Below, piece after piece: positions 23,991-33,584 of a DNA stretch of 64,000 nucleotides; the stretch's first letter is position 1, and each line of letters begins with the position of its first letter. The translations under genes were made by a program, and so were the position numbers. The notes under the pieces are model-generated. The model was given only the letters and a program-made list of their open reading frames with translations, made no database searches and had not been told where the DNA came from. Source of the DNA: Phycisphaerales bacterium (GTDB lineage: Bacteria > Planctomycetota > Phycisphaerae > UBA1845 > Fen-1342); assembly GCA_022839625.1 (NCBI GenBank), contig JALHJL010000023.1:1-64000 (forward strand), written 5' to 3'.

Positions 23991-25758
23991 GGACGCGCTG
24001 GGTCACGTGCTGCACCGCGGCATCGGGCGAGAGGAGCTGCTTGACCTCCGGCGTCCGGCGGTCGCTGACCTCGACCCCGCCCGCCGCCAGGCTCTTCTTC
24101 CCCACGACGACGCGCAGCGGAATGCCGATCAGGTCGGCATCCTTGAACTTGAAGCCGGCTCGCTCGTCCCGGTCGTCCAGCAGCACCTCGACCCCCGCCG
24201 CCGCAAGCTGGTCGTGCACGTCGCCGGCCACCCGCATCGCCTGCTCGTCGCGCGGGTCGAGCGCGATCACGAGCACCTGGAACGGCGCGATCGACATGGG
24301 CCAGATGATGCCGGCGTCGTCGTGATGCGCTTCGACCGCCGCCGCCATGATGCGGTTCAGGCCGATCCCGTAGCAACCCATGATGAGCGGCTGCGTCTTG
24401 CCGTGGGCGTCAAGATACCATGCCTCCATCGCGCTGCTGTATTTCGTGCCGAGCTTGAAGACGTGCCCGATCTCGATCGCGGTCCGCAGCAGCAGCCGCC
24501 CGCCGTCGCCCGCGGGGGCCGGGTCGCCGTCCGTCACGCAGCGGATGTCGGCCACCACGACCTTGTCGCCGGACAGCGGGAAGTCCCGCCCGGGGTTCAC
24601 GCCCATGACATGGTAGTCCGTCTTGTTCGCCCCCGTCGCCGCGTTACGCATCACGGCCACGTCGCGGTCGATGACCAGCTTATCAACCTTGTCGATCAGG
24701 CCCTGCGGCCCGGCGAACCCGACGGCGGCCCCGGTCACTTCCTCGATGGTCGCCGGGTCGGCGAGCTCCAGCACCACCCCCGCCGCCCGGTGCAGCTTGT
24801 GCTCGTTGAGCTCGTGATCGCCGCGCACCAGCGCGACGACGCGCATGGCACGGCCGCCCTCGGCCGCGCTCGTACTCCCGGCCAAGGGCGGCTGGGTCGC
24901 GAAAATCAGGGTCTTGATCATGTCCCGCGGCTGGGTCCCCAGCACCGGGCAGACCTCGTCGATCCGGCCGGCGTTGGGCGTGTGCACGAGTTTCGTCGTG
25001 GCGAGCGGCACGTCCGGCGCCGGCGCCGGCGGAGCCGCCGCGGCCCGCTCGAGATTGGCGGCGTAGTTGCCTTTGTCGCTGATGGCCACGCGGTCCTCGC
25101 CGGCATCGGTCAGCACCATGAACTCGTGCGAGCTGTCGCCGCCCATCGCGCCGCTTTCGGCCTCGACCGCCAGGTACGGCAGGCCGCAGCGCGTGAAGAT
25201 GCGGCAGTACGCCGCGTACATGTTGTCGTATTCCTTGTCCAGGCTGGCTTTGTCCTCGTGGAAGGAATACGCGTCCTTCATGAGGAATTCGCGCGTCCGC
25301 AGCACCCCGCTCTTCGGCCGGGCCTCGCCGCGGAACTTGTGCTGAATCTGATACAGGTTGACCGGAAGCTGCTTGTAGCTCTTGAGGTAGGCCCGCGCGA
25401 TCTCGGTGATGACCTCCTCGTGCGTCGGGCCGAGCACCAGGCTGCTGCGCCAGTCGCCCTCGGGACCGGCGATGCGCAACAGCGTATCGCCCATCGTCTG
25501 GCTGCGGCCCGTCTCCACCCACAACCCCCAGGGCGTCAGCGCCGGCATGTGCAGCTCGATGGCACCGGCCCGGTCCATCTCTTCGCGCACGATCGCCTCC
25601 ACCTTGCGGAGTGCCCGGTACCCCAGCGGCAGGTACGTGTACACGCCCGCCGCCTGCTGCCGGACCAGGCCGGCCCGCAACATGAGGATGTGCGACGCGG
25701 CGGTCGCGTCCTTGGGCGTTTCCTTGGTGGTGGGAATGAAGTAGTTTCGCCAGTGCAT
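23944..25758 (-). CDS. proS: Prolyl-tRNA synthetase, with repeat-derived C-terminus
   Basis: A 604-residue bacterial-type ProRS that charges tRNA-Pro. Motif 2 is in FRGEARPKSGVLRTREFLMK and motif 3 in GCYGIGLNRIMAAAVE; an editing (INS/YbaK-like) domain lies between them, residues about 230-400. The anticodon-binding domain follows (FQVLVIALDPRDEQ). The last 15 residues, REGEAPAERGGRSSR, are encoded by two units of the right REP array and the stop TGA lies at a unit junction, so the native 3' end appears replaced or extended. Start ATG opens MHWRNYFIPTTKE. A promoter is proposed at 25791-25819. Confidence 0.95.
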   Translation of the reverse strand: MHWRNYFIPTTKETPKDATAASHILMLRAGLVRQQAAGVYTYLPLGYRALRKVEAIVREEMDRAGAIELHMPALTPWGLWVETGRSQTMGDTLLRIAGPEGDWRSSLVLGPTHEEVITEIARAYLKSYKQLPVNLYQIQHKFRGEARPKSGVLRTREFLMKDAYSFHEDKASLDKEYDNMYAAYCRIFTRCGLPYLAVEAESGAMGGDSSHEFMVLTDAGEDRVAISDKGNYAANLERAAAAPPAPAPDVPLATTKLVHTPNAGRIDEVCPVLGTQPRDMIKTLIFATQPPLAGSTSAAEGGRAMRVVALVRGDHELNEHKLHRAAGVVLELADPATIEEVTGAAVGFAGPQGLIDKVDKLVIDRDVAVMRNAATGANKTDYHVMGVNPGRDFPLSGDKVVVADIRCVTDGDPAPAGDGGRLLLRTAIEIGHVFKLGTKYSSAMEAWYLDAHGKTQPLIMGCYGIGLNRIMAAAVEAHHDDAGIIWPMSIAPFQVLVIALDPRDEQAMRVAGDVHDQLAAAGVEVLLDDRDERAGFKFKDADLIGIPLRVVVGKKSLAAGGVEVSDRRTPEVKQLLSPDAAVQHVTQRVREGEAPAERGGRSSR

Positions 25759-25790
25759 CGGTTGCTTCTCCGTGGCGGTACAAAACGGTC

Positions 25791-25819
25791 ATTGTGACGC
25801 CGGGCGCGATGGGTTGCAA
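25791..25819 (-). promoter_or_regulatory. Candidate sigma70-type promoter for proS
   Basis: On the minus strand TTGCAA (25814-25819) and CACAAT (25791-25796) are 17 bp apart, about 33 bp upstream of the proS start. Both hexamers are imperfect matches to consensus. Confidence 0.45.
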
Positions 25820-25828
25820 ACGCCGCGA

Positions 25829-25856
25829 TTGCACCCCAGCCCTGACCGCCTACAAT
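25829..25856 (+). promoter_or_regulatory. Candidate sigma70-type promoter for the Gfo/Idh oxidoreductase
   Basis: TTGCAC (25829-25834) and TACAAT (25851-25856) with a 16-bp spacer, 84 bp before the oxidoreductase ATG and diverging from the proS promoter. Confidence 0.4.
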
Positions 25857-25939
25857 GGCCCGACTCAGGAGCCGGCGCCGGTGCCTGACCGCGGTCTTTG
25901 CACCGGCCAGCCGTGCTGTACTCCTCGGATCGAGAGACC

Positions 25940-26992
25940 ATGACCGTTCGCGTGGGCATTGTGGGCTTCGGTGCGATGGGCGCCTGGCACGCCGACCGTG
26001 CCCGGACACTGCGGGGGTTCGGCTTACACAGCATCTGCGACATCACGCCGGCGCAGCGCCGCGCGGCGGAACGGAAGTATGGCTGCCCCGCGCACGCCGA
26101 CCTGGACGAGTTCCTGGCTGATGACCGGCTGGACCTGGTCGTCGTGGCTACCCCGACCAACGCCCACGAGAAACCGGTGGTCCGTGCCCTTCGGGCGGGC
26201 AAGCACGTCCTGTGCGAGAAGCCGCTCGCATGCACGGAGGCCGAAGCGCGGCGGATGTTCGCCGCGGCCGCCGCGGCCGGCCGCACGCTCATGACGTTTC
26301 AGAATCGCCGGGGGGACTCGGATTTCCTGACGGTGCAGAAGGCGGTCCGCTCGGGTGCCCTCGGCCGGCTCCACGACATCCGGCTCATCCGCTGGGACTG
26401 GTCCGACCTGATGCGGACCTTCGGCGTCAAGACGTTTCGGCCCGCCTGGCGGACCGAGGCCGTGTACGGCGGCGGCACGCTGCTGGATTTCGGCGCTCAT
26501 TACCTCGACCAGTTGCTGCAACTGCTCGACCGCCCGGTCACGGGCGTGTTCGGGGACTTGCGCGGCCGCCAATGGACGCGCGACGCCGACGACCAGTTCG
26601 TCGCCATCCTGCGCACGAGCGACGGCGTCGTCGCGCAGGTGGAGTATTCGCAGAATGCACACGTGCCGGTCAAGGTGGAATGGGCCGTCAACGGCAGTGC
26701 CGGCGGATTCCGCTATGAGCCGGAGCGAAGCTGCTGGTACCTTCGCAACGGGCGCGGCACACAGCGCATCCGCCGGGTCAGGAACGAGCGCGGCGACTGG
26801 GAGGCGCTCTATCGGAACATGCGGTCCGTCGTCGCGGGGCGCGCCGCGCCGCTGGTCCAGCCGCGCGAAACACTGCGGCTGATGCGTATCCTGGACGCGG
26901 TCCGCCGCTCTGCGCAAACCGGCCGTGTCGTTACGATCAAGGACGAGTACGCCCCGCAGCGCGGGCCGCGGACGAACCGAGTCACGGGCTAG
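25940..26992 (+). CDS. Gfo/Idh/MocA family NAD(P)-dependent oxidoreductase
   Basis: A 350-residue dehydrogenase, usually acting on sugars or inositols. Rossmann loop GFGAMG (residues 9-14) and the family EKP motif (93-95, CEKPLA) with the catalytic-region lysine are visible; a C-terminal substrate-binding alpha/beta domain follows (GGGTLLDFGAHYLDQLLQL). The ATG at 25940 is used because the Rossmann strand follows at once. yidC begins 2 bp after its stop, suggesting one transcript, an unusual neighbour for yidC. Substrate unknown. Confidence 0.9.
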   Translation: MTVRVGIVGFGAMGAWHADRARTLRGFGLHSICDITPAQRRAAERKYGCPAHADLDEFLADDRLDLVVVATPTNAHEKPVVRALRAGKHVLCEKPLACTEAEARRMFAAAAAAGRTLMTFQNRRGDSDFLTVQKAVRSGALGRLHDIRLIRWDWSDLMRTFGVKTFRPAWRTEAVYGGGTLLDFGAHYLDQLLQLLDRPVTGVFGDLRGRQWTRDADDQFVAILRTSDGVVAQVEYSQNAHVPVKVEWAVNGSAGGFRYEPERSCWYLRNGRGTQRIRRVRNERGDWEALYRNMRSVVAGRAAPLVQPRETLRLMRILDAVRRSAQTGRVVTIKDEYAPQRGPRTNRVTG

Positions 26993-26994
26993 AC

Positions 26995-29160
26995 ATGGAC
27001 GATACTCGCCGAATCGTTGTCGCGATGTTCGCCGCGTTCGCGGTCCTCGTGGCCTACCAGTTCCTCGTCGCCCGGCTCCTGCCGCCACCGCCGGCCGCGC
27101 CCGCCGTCAGCCCCGAAGCGCCGCCCGCGGCCCCCGGCGAAGCTCCTGCGCCTGCCGCGCCCGGCACCGCGCCCGCCACCTCCGTCGCGCCGCCGGAACG
27201 AACGTACTCCCTGACCGCCGGGACGCGGCTCGAGCCGATCCTGTTCGGCGGCCAGGAAGGCGATGCCCTCCGCATCCAACTGACGCCGCGCGGCGCCGGC
27301 CTGACCTCGCTCGAGTTCTACGCGCGGGACAAGAAGGGGCAATTCGTCCACCGCACCAAGCCGAACGAGGATGAGCCGTATCGCCTGCTTTCTCCGGTCA
27401 CCGGCGGTGAGCGGGAATACGGCTCGTTCGTCACGCACCGCATCTGGCTCGAGCAGTACAGCCAGGACTGGGGACTGGCGGACCTCCCGTGGGTCGTCGC
27501 CGAAAGCTCGCCCCGGCGGGTCGTGTTCACGACCGCGCTGAGCTCGGGCGAGCCGGACGGCGAGCTGCTGCGACTGACCAAGACGTACACGCTCCCGCAG
27601 CCGGACAAACCGATCTTCGAGTTGGAGCTGGCGGTCGAGAACGTGAGCGCGGGGGCGCTGACGGTCCGCGTCGAGCAGGATGGGCCGCTGGGGATTCGCC
27701 AGGAGAACCCCCAATGGGACATGCGCCGTCTGCTGACGGCCCAGTTCACCGGCAGTGCGGTGGAGCTTAACAAGGCCCACGACTACAACGCGTTGAAGAA
27801 CGCCACGCTCAAGGGGGAGCCGCTGCGTTTGCTTTCCATGGACAAGGGCCCGTTGCTGTGGACCGCCCTCGCCAACAAGTACTTCGCCGTCTTCACGCGC
27901 CCGCTCCCGCAAGCGAACGCCTTCCAGGATTACCTGGCGGGCGTGACCGGCCTGGTGGCCGCGCCGCACGCATACGTGGACCCCGGCGACCTGTTGGCGC
28001 GCGGCGACCTGCTGGCGCGTTTCGCGCTGAAGCCGGTCGCCCTGGCCCCGGGCGCCCGTGCGGCGTACACGCTGGAGATTTACGCCGGCCCGAAGGACGC
28101 CGCCCACCTCCGCCAGGCCAACCCGGACTTCGCGGACAAGACCAAGCTTTACTATCAGCTTACGCGGTCGGCGGACAAGACCTGCTTCTGCACGTTCCTG
28201 TGGCTCGAAGAGCTGATGGCCTGGCTGCTGCACAAGATCCACTTCGCGGTGCGGAACTACGGGGTGGCGATCATCATCCTCGTGATCATCATTCGCACGC
28301 TGCTTCATCCGCTGAGCGTCTGGCAGCAGAAGTCCATGTTCCGCATGCAGGCGTCGATGGCGAAGCTCCAACCCAAGATGGAGGTGCTCAAGGAGCGCTA
28401 CGCGAACGACAAGGTCCGCCTGAACCAGGAGATGATGAAGCTCTGGGGCGAGGAGGGGGTGAACCCGGCGGCGCAGTTCGTCTCCTTCCTGCCGATGTTC
28501 CTCCAGATGCCGATCCTCGTGGCGCTGTGGACCGCGCTGAACACGGACGTCTTCCTGCGCCACGCCCCCTTCGACGGCTGGTGGATCAACGACCTGTCCG
28601 CGCCGGACGCCCTGTTGAAGTTCTCCCCCCCCATCACGATCCCCATTCTCGGCCAGATTCCGCTGATCGGCGGCGTGTTTTCCAACATCGCCTCGTTCAA
28701 TCTGATGCCGGTCCTGATGGGCGTCGGCATGTGGTTTCAGCAGAAGTACATGCCCAAACCGCACATGAAGTCCAGGCAGGAGGCCGCCCAGCAGCAGCCT
28801 GTGGACCACCGCAAGCGCAAACCGGGCATGACCCCGCAGGACCAGATTCGCCAGCAGCAGATCATGGCCTACCTCATGGCCATCCTGTTTCCGCTGATGT
28901 TCTACAAGATGCCCTCCGGCCTGAACCTCTACTGGTTTGCCACGACCGTGTTCGCCATCGGGGAGTCGCTCCTCATCCGCCGCCAGATCGAACAGGAAAA
29001 AGCCCGGCGCGAACTGGGCGGTCCCCCTCCGCCGCGCCGCCCGAGCCTGGTCAGTCGCGTCCTCAAGCACGTCGCCTCCCAGGCCGAGGAGTTGCAGCGC
29101 AAGGCGGACCAGGTCGCCAAGGCCGATGAGCGCCGCAGACCCGGCAAGAAGAACCCCTGA
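26995..29160 (+). CDS. yidC: Membrane protein insertase YidC
   Basis: Inserts and folds inner-membrane proteins, alone or with SecYEG. The 721-residue length is long for YidC, partly owing to an Ala/Pro linker (residues about 28-62) after the N-terminal signal anchor (7-27). A large periplasmic domain follows (about 65-380), then the conserved Oxa1-type core with five membrane helices (from about residue 415: YGVAIIILVIIIRTLLHPLS; PMFLQMPILVALWTALN; LNLYWFATTVFAIGESLLI) and a basic tail. The usual rpmH-rnpA-yidC-mnmE arrangement is absent. Its stop overlaps the start of the next gene by 1 bp. Confidence 0.96.
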   Translation: MDDTRRIVVAMFAAFAVLVAYQFLVARLLPPPPAAPAVSPEAPPAAPGEAPAPAAPGTAPATSVAPPERTYSLTAGTRLEPILFGGQEGDALRIQLTPRGAGLTSLEFYARDKKGQFVHRTKPNEDEPYRLLSPVTGGEREYGSFVTHRIWLEQYSQDWGLADLPWVVAESSPRRVVFTTALSSGEPDGELLRLTKTYTLPQPDKPIFELELAVENVSAGALTVRVEQDGPLGIRQENPQWDMRRLLTAQFTGSAVELNKAHDYNALKNATLKGEPLRLLSMDKGPLLWTALANKYFAVFTRPLPQANAFQDYLAGVTGLVAAPHAYVDPGDLLARGDLLARFALKPVALAPGARAAYTLEIYAGPKDAAHLRQANPDFADKTKLYYQLTRSADKTCFCTFLWLEELMAWLLHKIHFAVRNYGVAIIILVIIIRTLLHPLSVWQQKSMFRMQASMAKLQPKMEVLKERYANDKVRLNQEMMKLWGEEGVNPAAQFVSFLPMFLQMPILVALWTALNTDVFLRHAPFDGWWINDLSAPDALLKFSPPITIPILGQIPLIGGVFSNIASFNLMPVLMGVGMWFQQKYMPKPHMKSRQEAAQQQPVDHRKRKPGMTPQDQIRQQQIMAYLMAILFPLMFYKMPSGLNLYWFATTVFAIGESLLIRRQIEQEKARRELGGPPPPRRPSLVSRVLKHVASQAEELQRKADQVAKADERRRPGKKNP

Positions 29161-30002
29161 TGCCGCCCGCCCAGCCTCCGCCCGACGATCCGGAACTGCC
29201 CGCCGCACTGCGACGCATCGCCGAGCAGGCGGCGCGCATCGGCGGCCAGGTGGCCCGGAGCTACTTCGGCCGCGTCTCCGCCGCCCGGCTCAAGCCCGAT
29301 CGGAGCGAGGTCTGCGAGGCGGACGATGCCGCGCAGGCGGCGATCCTCGCCGCCATTCGCGCGCAGCGCCCGGAAGATGCGTTCATCGCGGAAGAGACCG
29401 TGCAGCTTGCCGGCGGTGCGAGCCTGCCGCCGGCCGCGAATGACCGCGTCTGCTGGGTCATCGACCCGCTCGACGGCACCCGCAACTTCCTGCGGGGCAT
29501 ACCGTTCTATGCGTGCTCGGTCGCCGCGATGCTCGGCGGCCGGCCGGTCAGCGGTGCGATCTACGACCCGGTGCGCGACCTGCTGTACTCCGGCAGCGCC
29601 GCGGAGGGCGTGCTGATTGACGGCACCTGCGCCGCGGATCATCCGCTCGCCGGTTGCCCCCGCGCACCGAACCCCAAGCCGATCGTAGGCATTCCCTCGA
29701 GCCCCGCGGGCCACGCCGCGACGATTGTCCAGCGTTGGCTCGACCGGTTCGTGTGCCGCAGCCTGGGCTCGACGGCGCTTCAAACTGCGTGGGTGGCGAC
29801 CGGCCAACTCGACGCAGCCCTGTCCGATAACGCGCGCCTGTGGGACATCGCCGCCGGCGCGCTGCTCGTGACCGCCTCCGGCGGAGCGATCTCCTCGCCC
29901 CAGGGCGCACCGTTGTTTCCGTTGGATGTGGGCCGCTACGCCGGCGAGGAACTGCCGGCGCTGGCGATCCGGGCGGGATGGCGCGAGCACCAGCTTCCCT
30001 GA
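29160..30002 (+). CDS. Inositol monophosphatase family protein
   Basis: A 280-residue Mg-dependent, Li-sensitive-type phosphatase (IMPase/CysQ/HisN superfamily). Metal-ligand motifs are AEET (about residue 80), WVIDPLDGTRNF (about 98-109) and NARLWDIAAGALLV near the C-terminus. It could hydrolyse inositol phosphate, histidinol phosphate or PAP; the sequence does not decide. The ATG overlaps the yidC stop (TGATG arrangement), so translation is likely coupled. Confidence 0.9.
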   Translation: MPPAQPPPDDPELPAALRRIAEQAARIGGQVARSYFGRVSAARLKPDRSEVCEADDAAQAAILAAIRAQRPEDAFIAEETVQLAGGASLPPAANDRVCWVIDPLDGTRNFLRGIPFYACSVAAMLGGRPVSGAIYDPVRDLLYSGSAAEGVLIDGTCAADHPLAGCPRAPNPKPIVGIPSSPAGHAATIVQRWLDRFVCRSLGSTALQTAWVATGQLDAALSDNARLWDIAAGALLVTASGGAISSPQGAPLFPLDVGRYAGEELPALAIRAGWREHQLP

Positions 30003-30096
30003 TGCCCTCGCGCCGGATTCTGGGTTGACCCGTGGCGCCTCCGGGACCATAAAGGTCGGAGGAGCGGTGGGAGCCCGCCCTTCCCCAGTTGAGGCC

Positions 30097-32616
30097 ATGA
30101 TGCTGCAACGCTTCGCTCGACCTACTACGATCGCTGTTTCCCTCATCGTTCTGGCCGTCCTCGTCGTATACGCAGTCCGCTTGCGCGCCGGACGCACGGC
30201 ACCGGCGGGTATGCTTGGCGCGCCGCCCGGTGCGGCCGCCGGGTGGAACGTACTGCTCATTACGCTCGACACCACCCGCGCGGACCGCTTGGGCTGCTAT
30301 GGCTACGCGCACGCGGAGACGCCCCACCTCGACGCGCTGGCGGCCGGCGGCGTGCGCTTCGACGATGCCGTCACCTGTGTCCCCATGACGCTGCCGTCCC
30401 ACGCCTCGATCCACACCGGCCTGTATCCCCCCAACTGCGACGTTCGCGACAACGGCCTCTTCACGCTCGACGCCGCGCACGAGACCCTGGCCGAACGACT
30501 GCGCGCGGAAGGCTACGCCACGGCGGCGTTCATCGCAGCCTTCGTGCTGGACCGGCGCTACGGATTGGATCAGGGCTTCGACGTTTACAACGACGACATC
30601 ACACTCAAGTATCGCCAGGCCGGAGTCCGGCAAGCCATGCCGCAGCGCCCGGCTGACGCGGTGGTCGATGACGCGCTCCGCTGGCTCGACGGGTACGTGC
30701 GCGAACCGGCCCGCCGGCCGTTCTTCCTGTGGGTGCACTTGTTCGACCCGCACACGCCGTACCTGCCGCCCGAACCGTTCCGCAGTCGCTTTGCCGGTTT
30801 CTTATACGACGGCGAGATCGCCTTCATGGACCAGCAGGTGGGGCGGCTGCTCGACGGCCTGCGGTCCCACGGCCTCGCGGAACGTACGCTCTCGGTCGCC
30901 GTCGGCGACCACGGAGAGGGGCTGGAAGACCACGATGAGTCCACGCATAGCCTCCTGATCTACGATTCCACGATGCGTGTGCCCCTGATCTGGCACGCAC
31001 CCGGCGTCATCCCGGCCGGCCGGGCGGTCGCAGATGCCGTGGTCGCCACCGTCGACGTGCTGCCGACCGTCCTCGACCTCCTCGGCATGACCCCCGTGCC
31101 ATGCGACGGAGTCAGCTTGCTGCGCACCAGGCCCTCACCGCAGCGGGCGGTCTACCTGGAGACCGTCGCGCCGCTGTTGAACCATAACTGGAGCGCCCTG
31201 TACGGGCTGCGCACGCACACCGACAAGTACATCGAGGCCCCCACGCCGGAGTACTACGACCTTCACGGGGACCCGCAGGAGCTGTCCAATCTGGCCGAAC
31301 ACGACGAGCGCGCGGCACAGCTCCGGCAACGTCTGGACGAGCTCATGTCCGGCTTCCCGGACGGGGCCGCCGTCCGGGTCACGCACACTCCGGACGCCGA
31401 AGCGATTCGCAAACTGCAAGCGCTTGGTTATGTGGGTGGCGCGCCGCCCGACACGACCTCCGGGCCGCGTCCGGACCCCAAGGACATGATCGCCGGATGG
31501 GAGCACGAGGTCTTCTCGGTCGTCGAGCTGGTCGACGCAGGGCAGTTCGCCGAGGCGGCCCCGCGGGTGCAGCGGCTGCTGGAAACGATGCCCCTGGACG
31601 GCCGGCTGTGGAACCTGCTTAGCCTGGCCCAGGCTGGGCTGGAACAGCTCGATGATGCCTATCAAAGCCGACTGAGATGCCTTGAGCTACAGCCCGAGGA
31701 TGCCGACCACTGGATTCAGTTGGCGCACCTTCAGCGAAAACGGGGTGACTTCGAGGGCATGGCGAGCAGCCTGGAAGAGGCCGCCAGCCGCGACCCGGAC
31801 CACGGTGAAATCTACCTGCTGCGCGCCGAGCGCGCGGCCGAGGCCGGCGATTGGGCGCAGGCCATGGAGTTGTGCGCGGAGGCACGCCGGCGCGATCCCA
31901 CCCGACACACGGCGACGTCCTGGTCCCTGCAAGGCTTCATGTACCGACGGATGGGGCGGCGGGAGGAGGCCCGGGCAGCCTTCAAACAAGCCTACGCCGC
32001 GGATCCCCGCAACGCTGGGGCCCTGTACGGACTAGCGCTGGCGGCCAACCGGGCCGGAGACCCGCAGCGTGTCATCGAGCTCGTGTCCCAGATTCCGCGC
32101 GGCGAGACCCAGTGGGCGCTGTCGCGGTCGCTGCTGGCGCAGGCGTACCTGCGCCTGGACCGAGATGCCGAAGCACTTCAGGTCATGCAAAGCCTGGTCG
32201 AGATGCTCCCCACGCAAGCGTGGGCACACGGCAACCTCGGCAACGTTTGCTACCAGTTGGGCCGCCGCGACGAGGCCGTGGCGTCGTATCGGCAGGCGAT
32301 CGCACTCGACCCGAAGTACGCAATCGGCCACTACAACCTGGGCTCGGCCCTCGAAGAGCACGGGGCGTTCGACGAAGCCGCGGAACACCTGCGTGCCGCG
32401 TTGGATGTCGATCCCACCCTGCATCCGGCCGAGTTCGCCTTGGCCCAAATAGAGGCCCGCACCGGCCGGATCGACGAATGCCTGGCGCGGCTGAAGCGCC
32501 TGCTGGCGGTCAAGGCCATCTCGATGGCGGAAATCGAGCGTGATCCGAAGCTTGAGGCTGTCCGCAGCGACCCGCGTTTCCAGCAACTGCGGGACTCACT
32601 CCCCAGCCCCCAATAG
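30097..32616 (+). CDS. Sulfatase-like hydrolase fused to TPR repeats
   Basis: An 839-residue protein with one N-terminal membrane helix (residues about 12-30), probably placing the rest outside the inner membrane. The alkaline-phosphatase/sulfatase fold (about 50-430) has LLITLDTTRADRLGCYGY for the metal site and GDHGEG later. Where type I sulfatases have Cys/Ser-x-Pro-x-Arg, this protein reads MTLPSHAS, so no formylglycine is expected and Thr is the likely nucleophile. From about residue 490 to the end are many TPR units. Substrate unknown; phospho- or sulfo-ester hydrolysis or phosphotransfer are possible. An in-frame double ATG marks the start. Confidence 0.88.
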   Translation: MMLQRFARPTTIAVSLIVLAVLVVYAVRLRAGRTAPAGMLGAPPGAAAGWNVLLITLDTTRADRLGCYGYAHAETPHLDALAAGGVRFDDAVTCVPMTLPSHASIHTGLYPPNCDVRDNGLFTLDAAHETLAERLRAEGYATAAFIAAFVLDRRYGLDQGFDVYNDDITLKYRQAGVRQAMPQRPADAVVDDALRWLDGYVREPARRPFFLWVHLFDPHTPYLPPEPFRSRFAGFLYDGEIAFMDQQVGRLLDGLRSHGLAERTLSVAVGDHGEGLEDHDESTHSLLIYDSTMRVPLIWHAPGVIPAGRAVADAVVATVDVLPTVLDLLGMTPVPCDGVSLLRTRPSPQRAVYLETVAPLLNHNWSALYGLRTHTDKYIEAPTPEYYDLHGDPQELSNLAEHDERAAQLRQRLDELMSGFPDGAAVRVTHTPDAEAIRKLQALGYVGGAPPDTTSGPRPDPKDMIAGWEHEVFSVVELVDAGQFAEAAPRVQRLLETMPLDGRLWNLLSLAQAGLEQLDDAYQSRLRCLELQPEDADHWIQLAHLQRKRGDFEGMASSLEEAASRDPDHGEIYLLRAERAAEAGDWAQAMELCAEARRRDPTRHTATSWSLQGFMYRRMGRREEARAAFKQAYAADPRNAGALYGLALAANRAGDPQRVIELVSQIPRGETQWALSRSLLAQAYLRLDRDAEALQVMQSLVEMLPTQAWAHGNLGNVCYQLGRRDEAVASYRQAIALDPKYAIGHYNLGSALEEHGAFDEAAEHLRAALDVDPTLHPAEFALAQIEARTGRIDECLARLKRLLAVKAISMAEIERDPKLEAVRSDPRFQQLRDSLPSPQ

Positions 32617-32657
32617 TGTGCGCTCGGAACGCCGCCGCCTGGCTGGGGTGCGTTTCG

Positions 32658-33458
32658 CTACCCGCCCACCAGCAGCGCCACGAACGGATTGATGTCGCCG
32701 AAGTCGACCGTGCCGTCCTCGTTGACGTCGTTGGCGCACACGTAATCGCACGCCGGATTTCCGCCCAATGCGGCCTCCCAGGCTGCGGGCCCGACCAGCG
32801 CGGCGACGAAGGGGTTGATGTCGCTGAACCCGATCGTCCCGTCGCAGTTTGAGTCGCCGGTCAGCAGGCCGTAGCAGGGATCGGCCGGCCCGACCGTGAA
32901 CGCGAAGCGGTAACCGGTCAGCCCATTCGCGGTGGGATACGACGGCAGCGTCAGCGCGAAGTCGGTGTCGTGCGGGATGTCCCACACGGTGCCCACCGGC
33001 GGAGCGCCGGTCACCTCCGGCGGCACGTAGAGCAGTTCCAGCGTGTAGCTCCGATAAGGTGGCGGCGCTGCCCAGCTCATCGGCGAAAACACAATCTCGC
33101 ACTCCGGGGCGGTGTATTCCGGGTCGCTCCAGACGTGAATCGGTGTCCAGGTCTTGGTCTCTTCCGGAGCCATCGGGGCCCGCTGATCGAAGCGGTAGAA
33201 CGCCGTCGCCCCCGTCCAGCCGTCGACCCCGTTGACGTGGTACACGCCGGTGTACACCTCCAGCCCCTCCAGCGGCAGGAGCACGTCTTTGAGAGGGTCA
33301 TAGCCATCGGTAGCGTCTGACCAGACGCTCAGCAGGACGTTGAATCACCCGCAGCCCTGCAACTCCAGATGGAACCCGAAATCGCCTTCGGCGTGCGCGA
33401 ACACCGATGCAGCCAACACGCTGCTGACCGCCCACGCAGTCCTTTGCCGGCCTGACAT
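32658..33458 (-). pseudogene. Secreted dockerin-domain protein interrupted by in-frame TGA
   Basis: A single reading frame runs from an ATG with a signal peptide (MSGRQRTAWAVSSVLAASVF, then AHAEGDFG) through codon 37, where a TGA (33347-33345) interrupts it, and on to a tail with two calcium-loop dockerin-like repeats, DSNCDGTIGFSDINPF and DVNEDGTVDFGDINPF. Coding quality continues without change across the TGA (LELQGCG, stop, FNVLLSVWSDATDGYDP). A TGG-to-TGA mutation or base-call error is simplest. An 8-bp perfect hairpin, AGCGTCTG-GT-CAGACGCT, starts 15 bp after the TGA. A product starting after the stop would lack a signal peptide. Confidence 0.75.
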
Positions 33459-33584
33459 GTTCCTGACCTCGCTTCGGCCGCCGTGTGCCTCTACTGAATG
33501 GTACCGTAACCGCGCCAAAGTAACCCCGGCGGGCCGGGTGGCCCGCCGGGGGAGAGGAATCTTAAGCGTCACCTGCCCGAGCGT

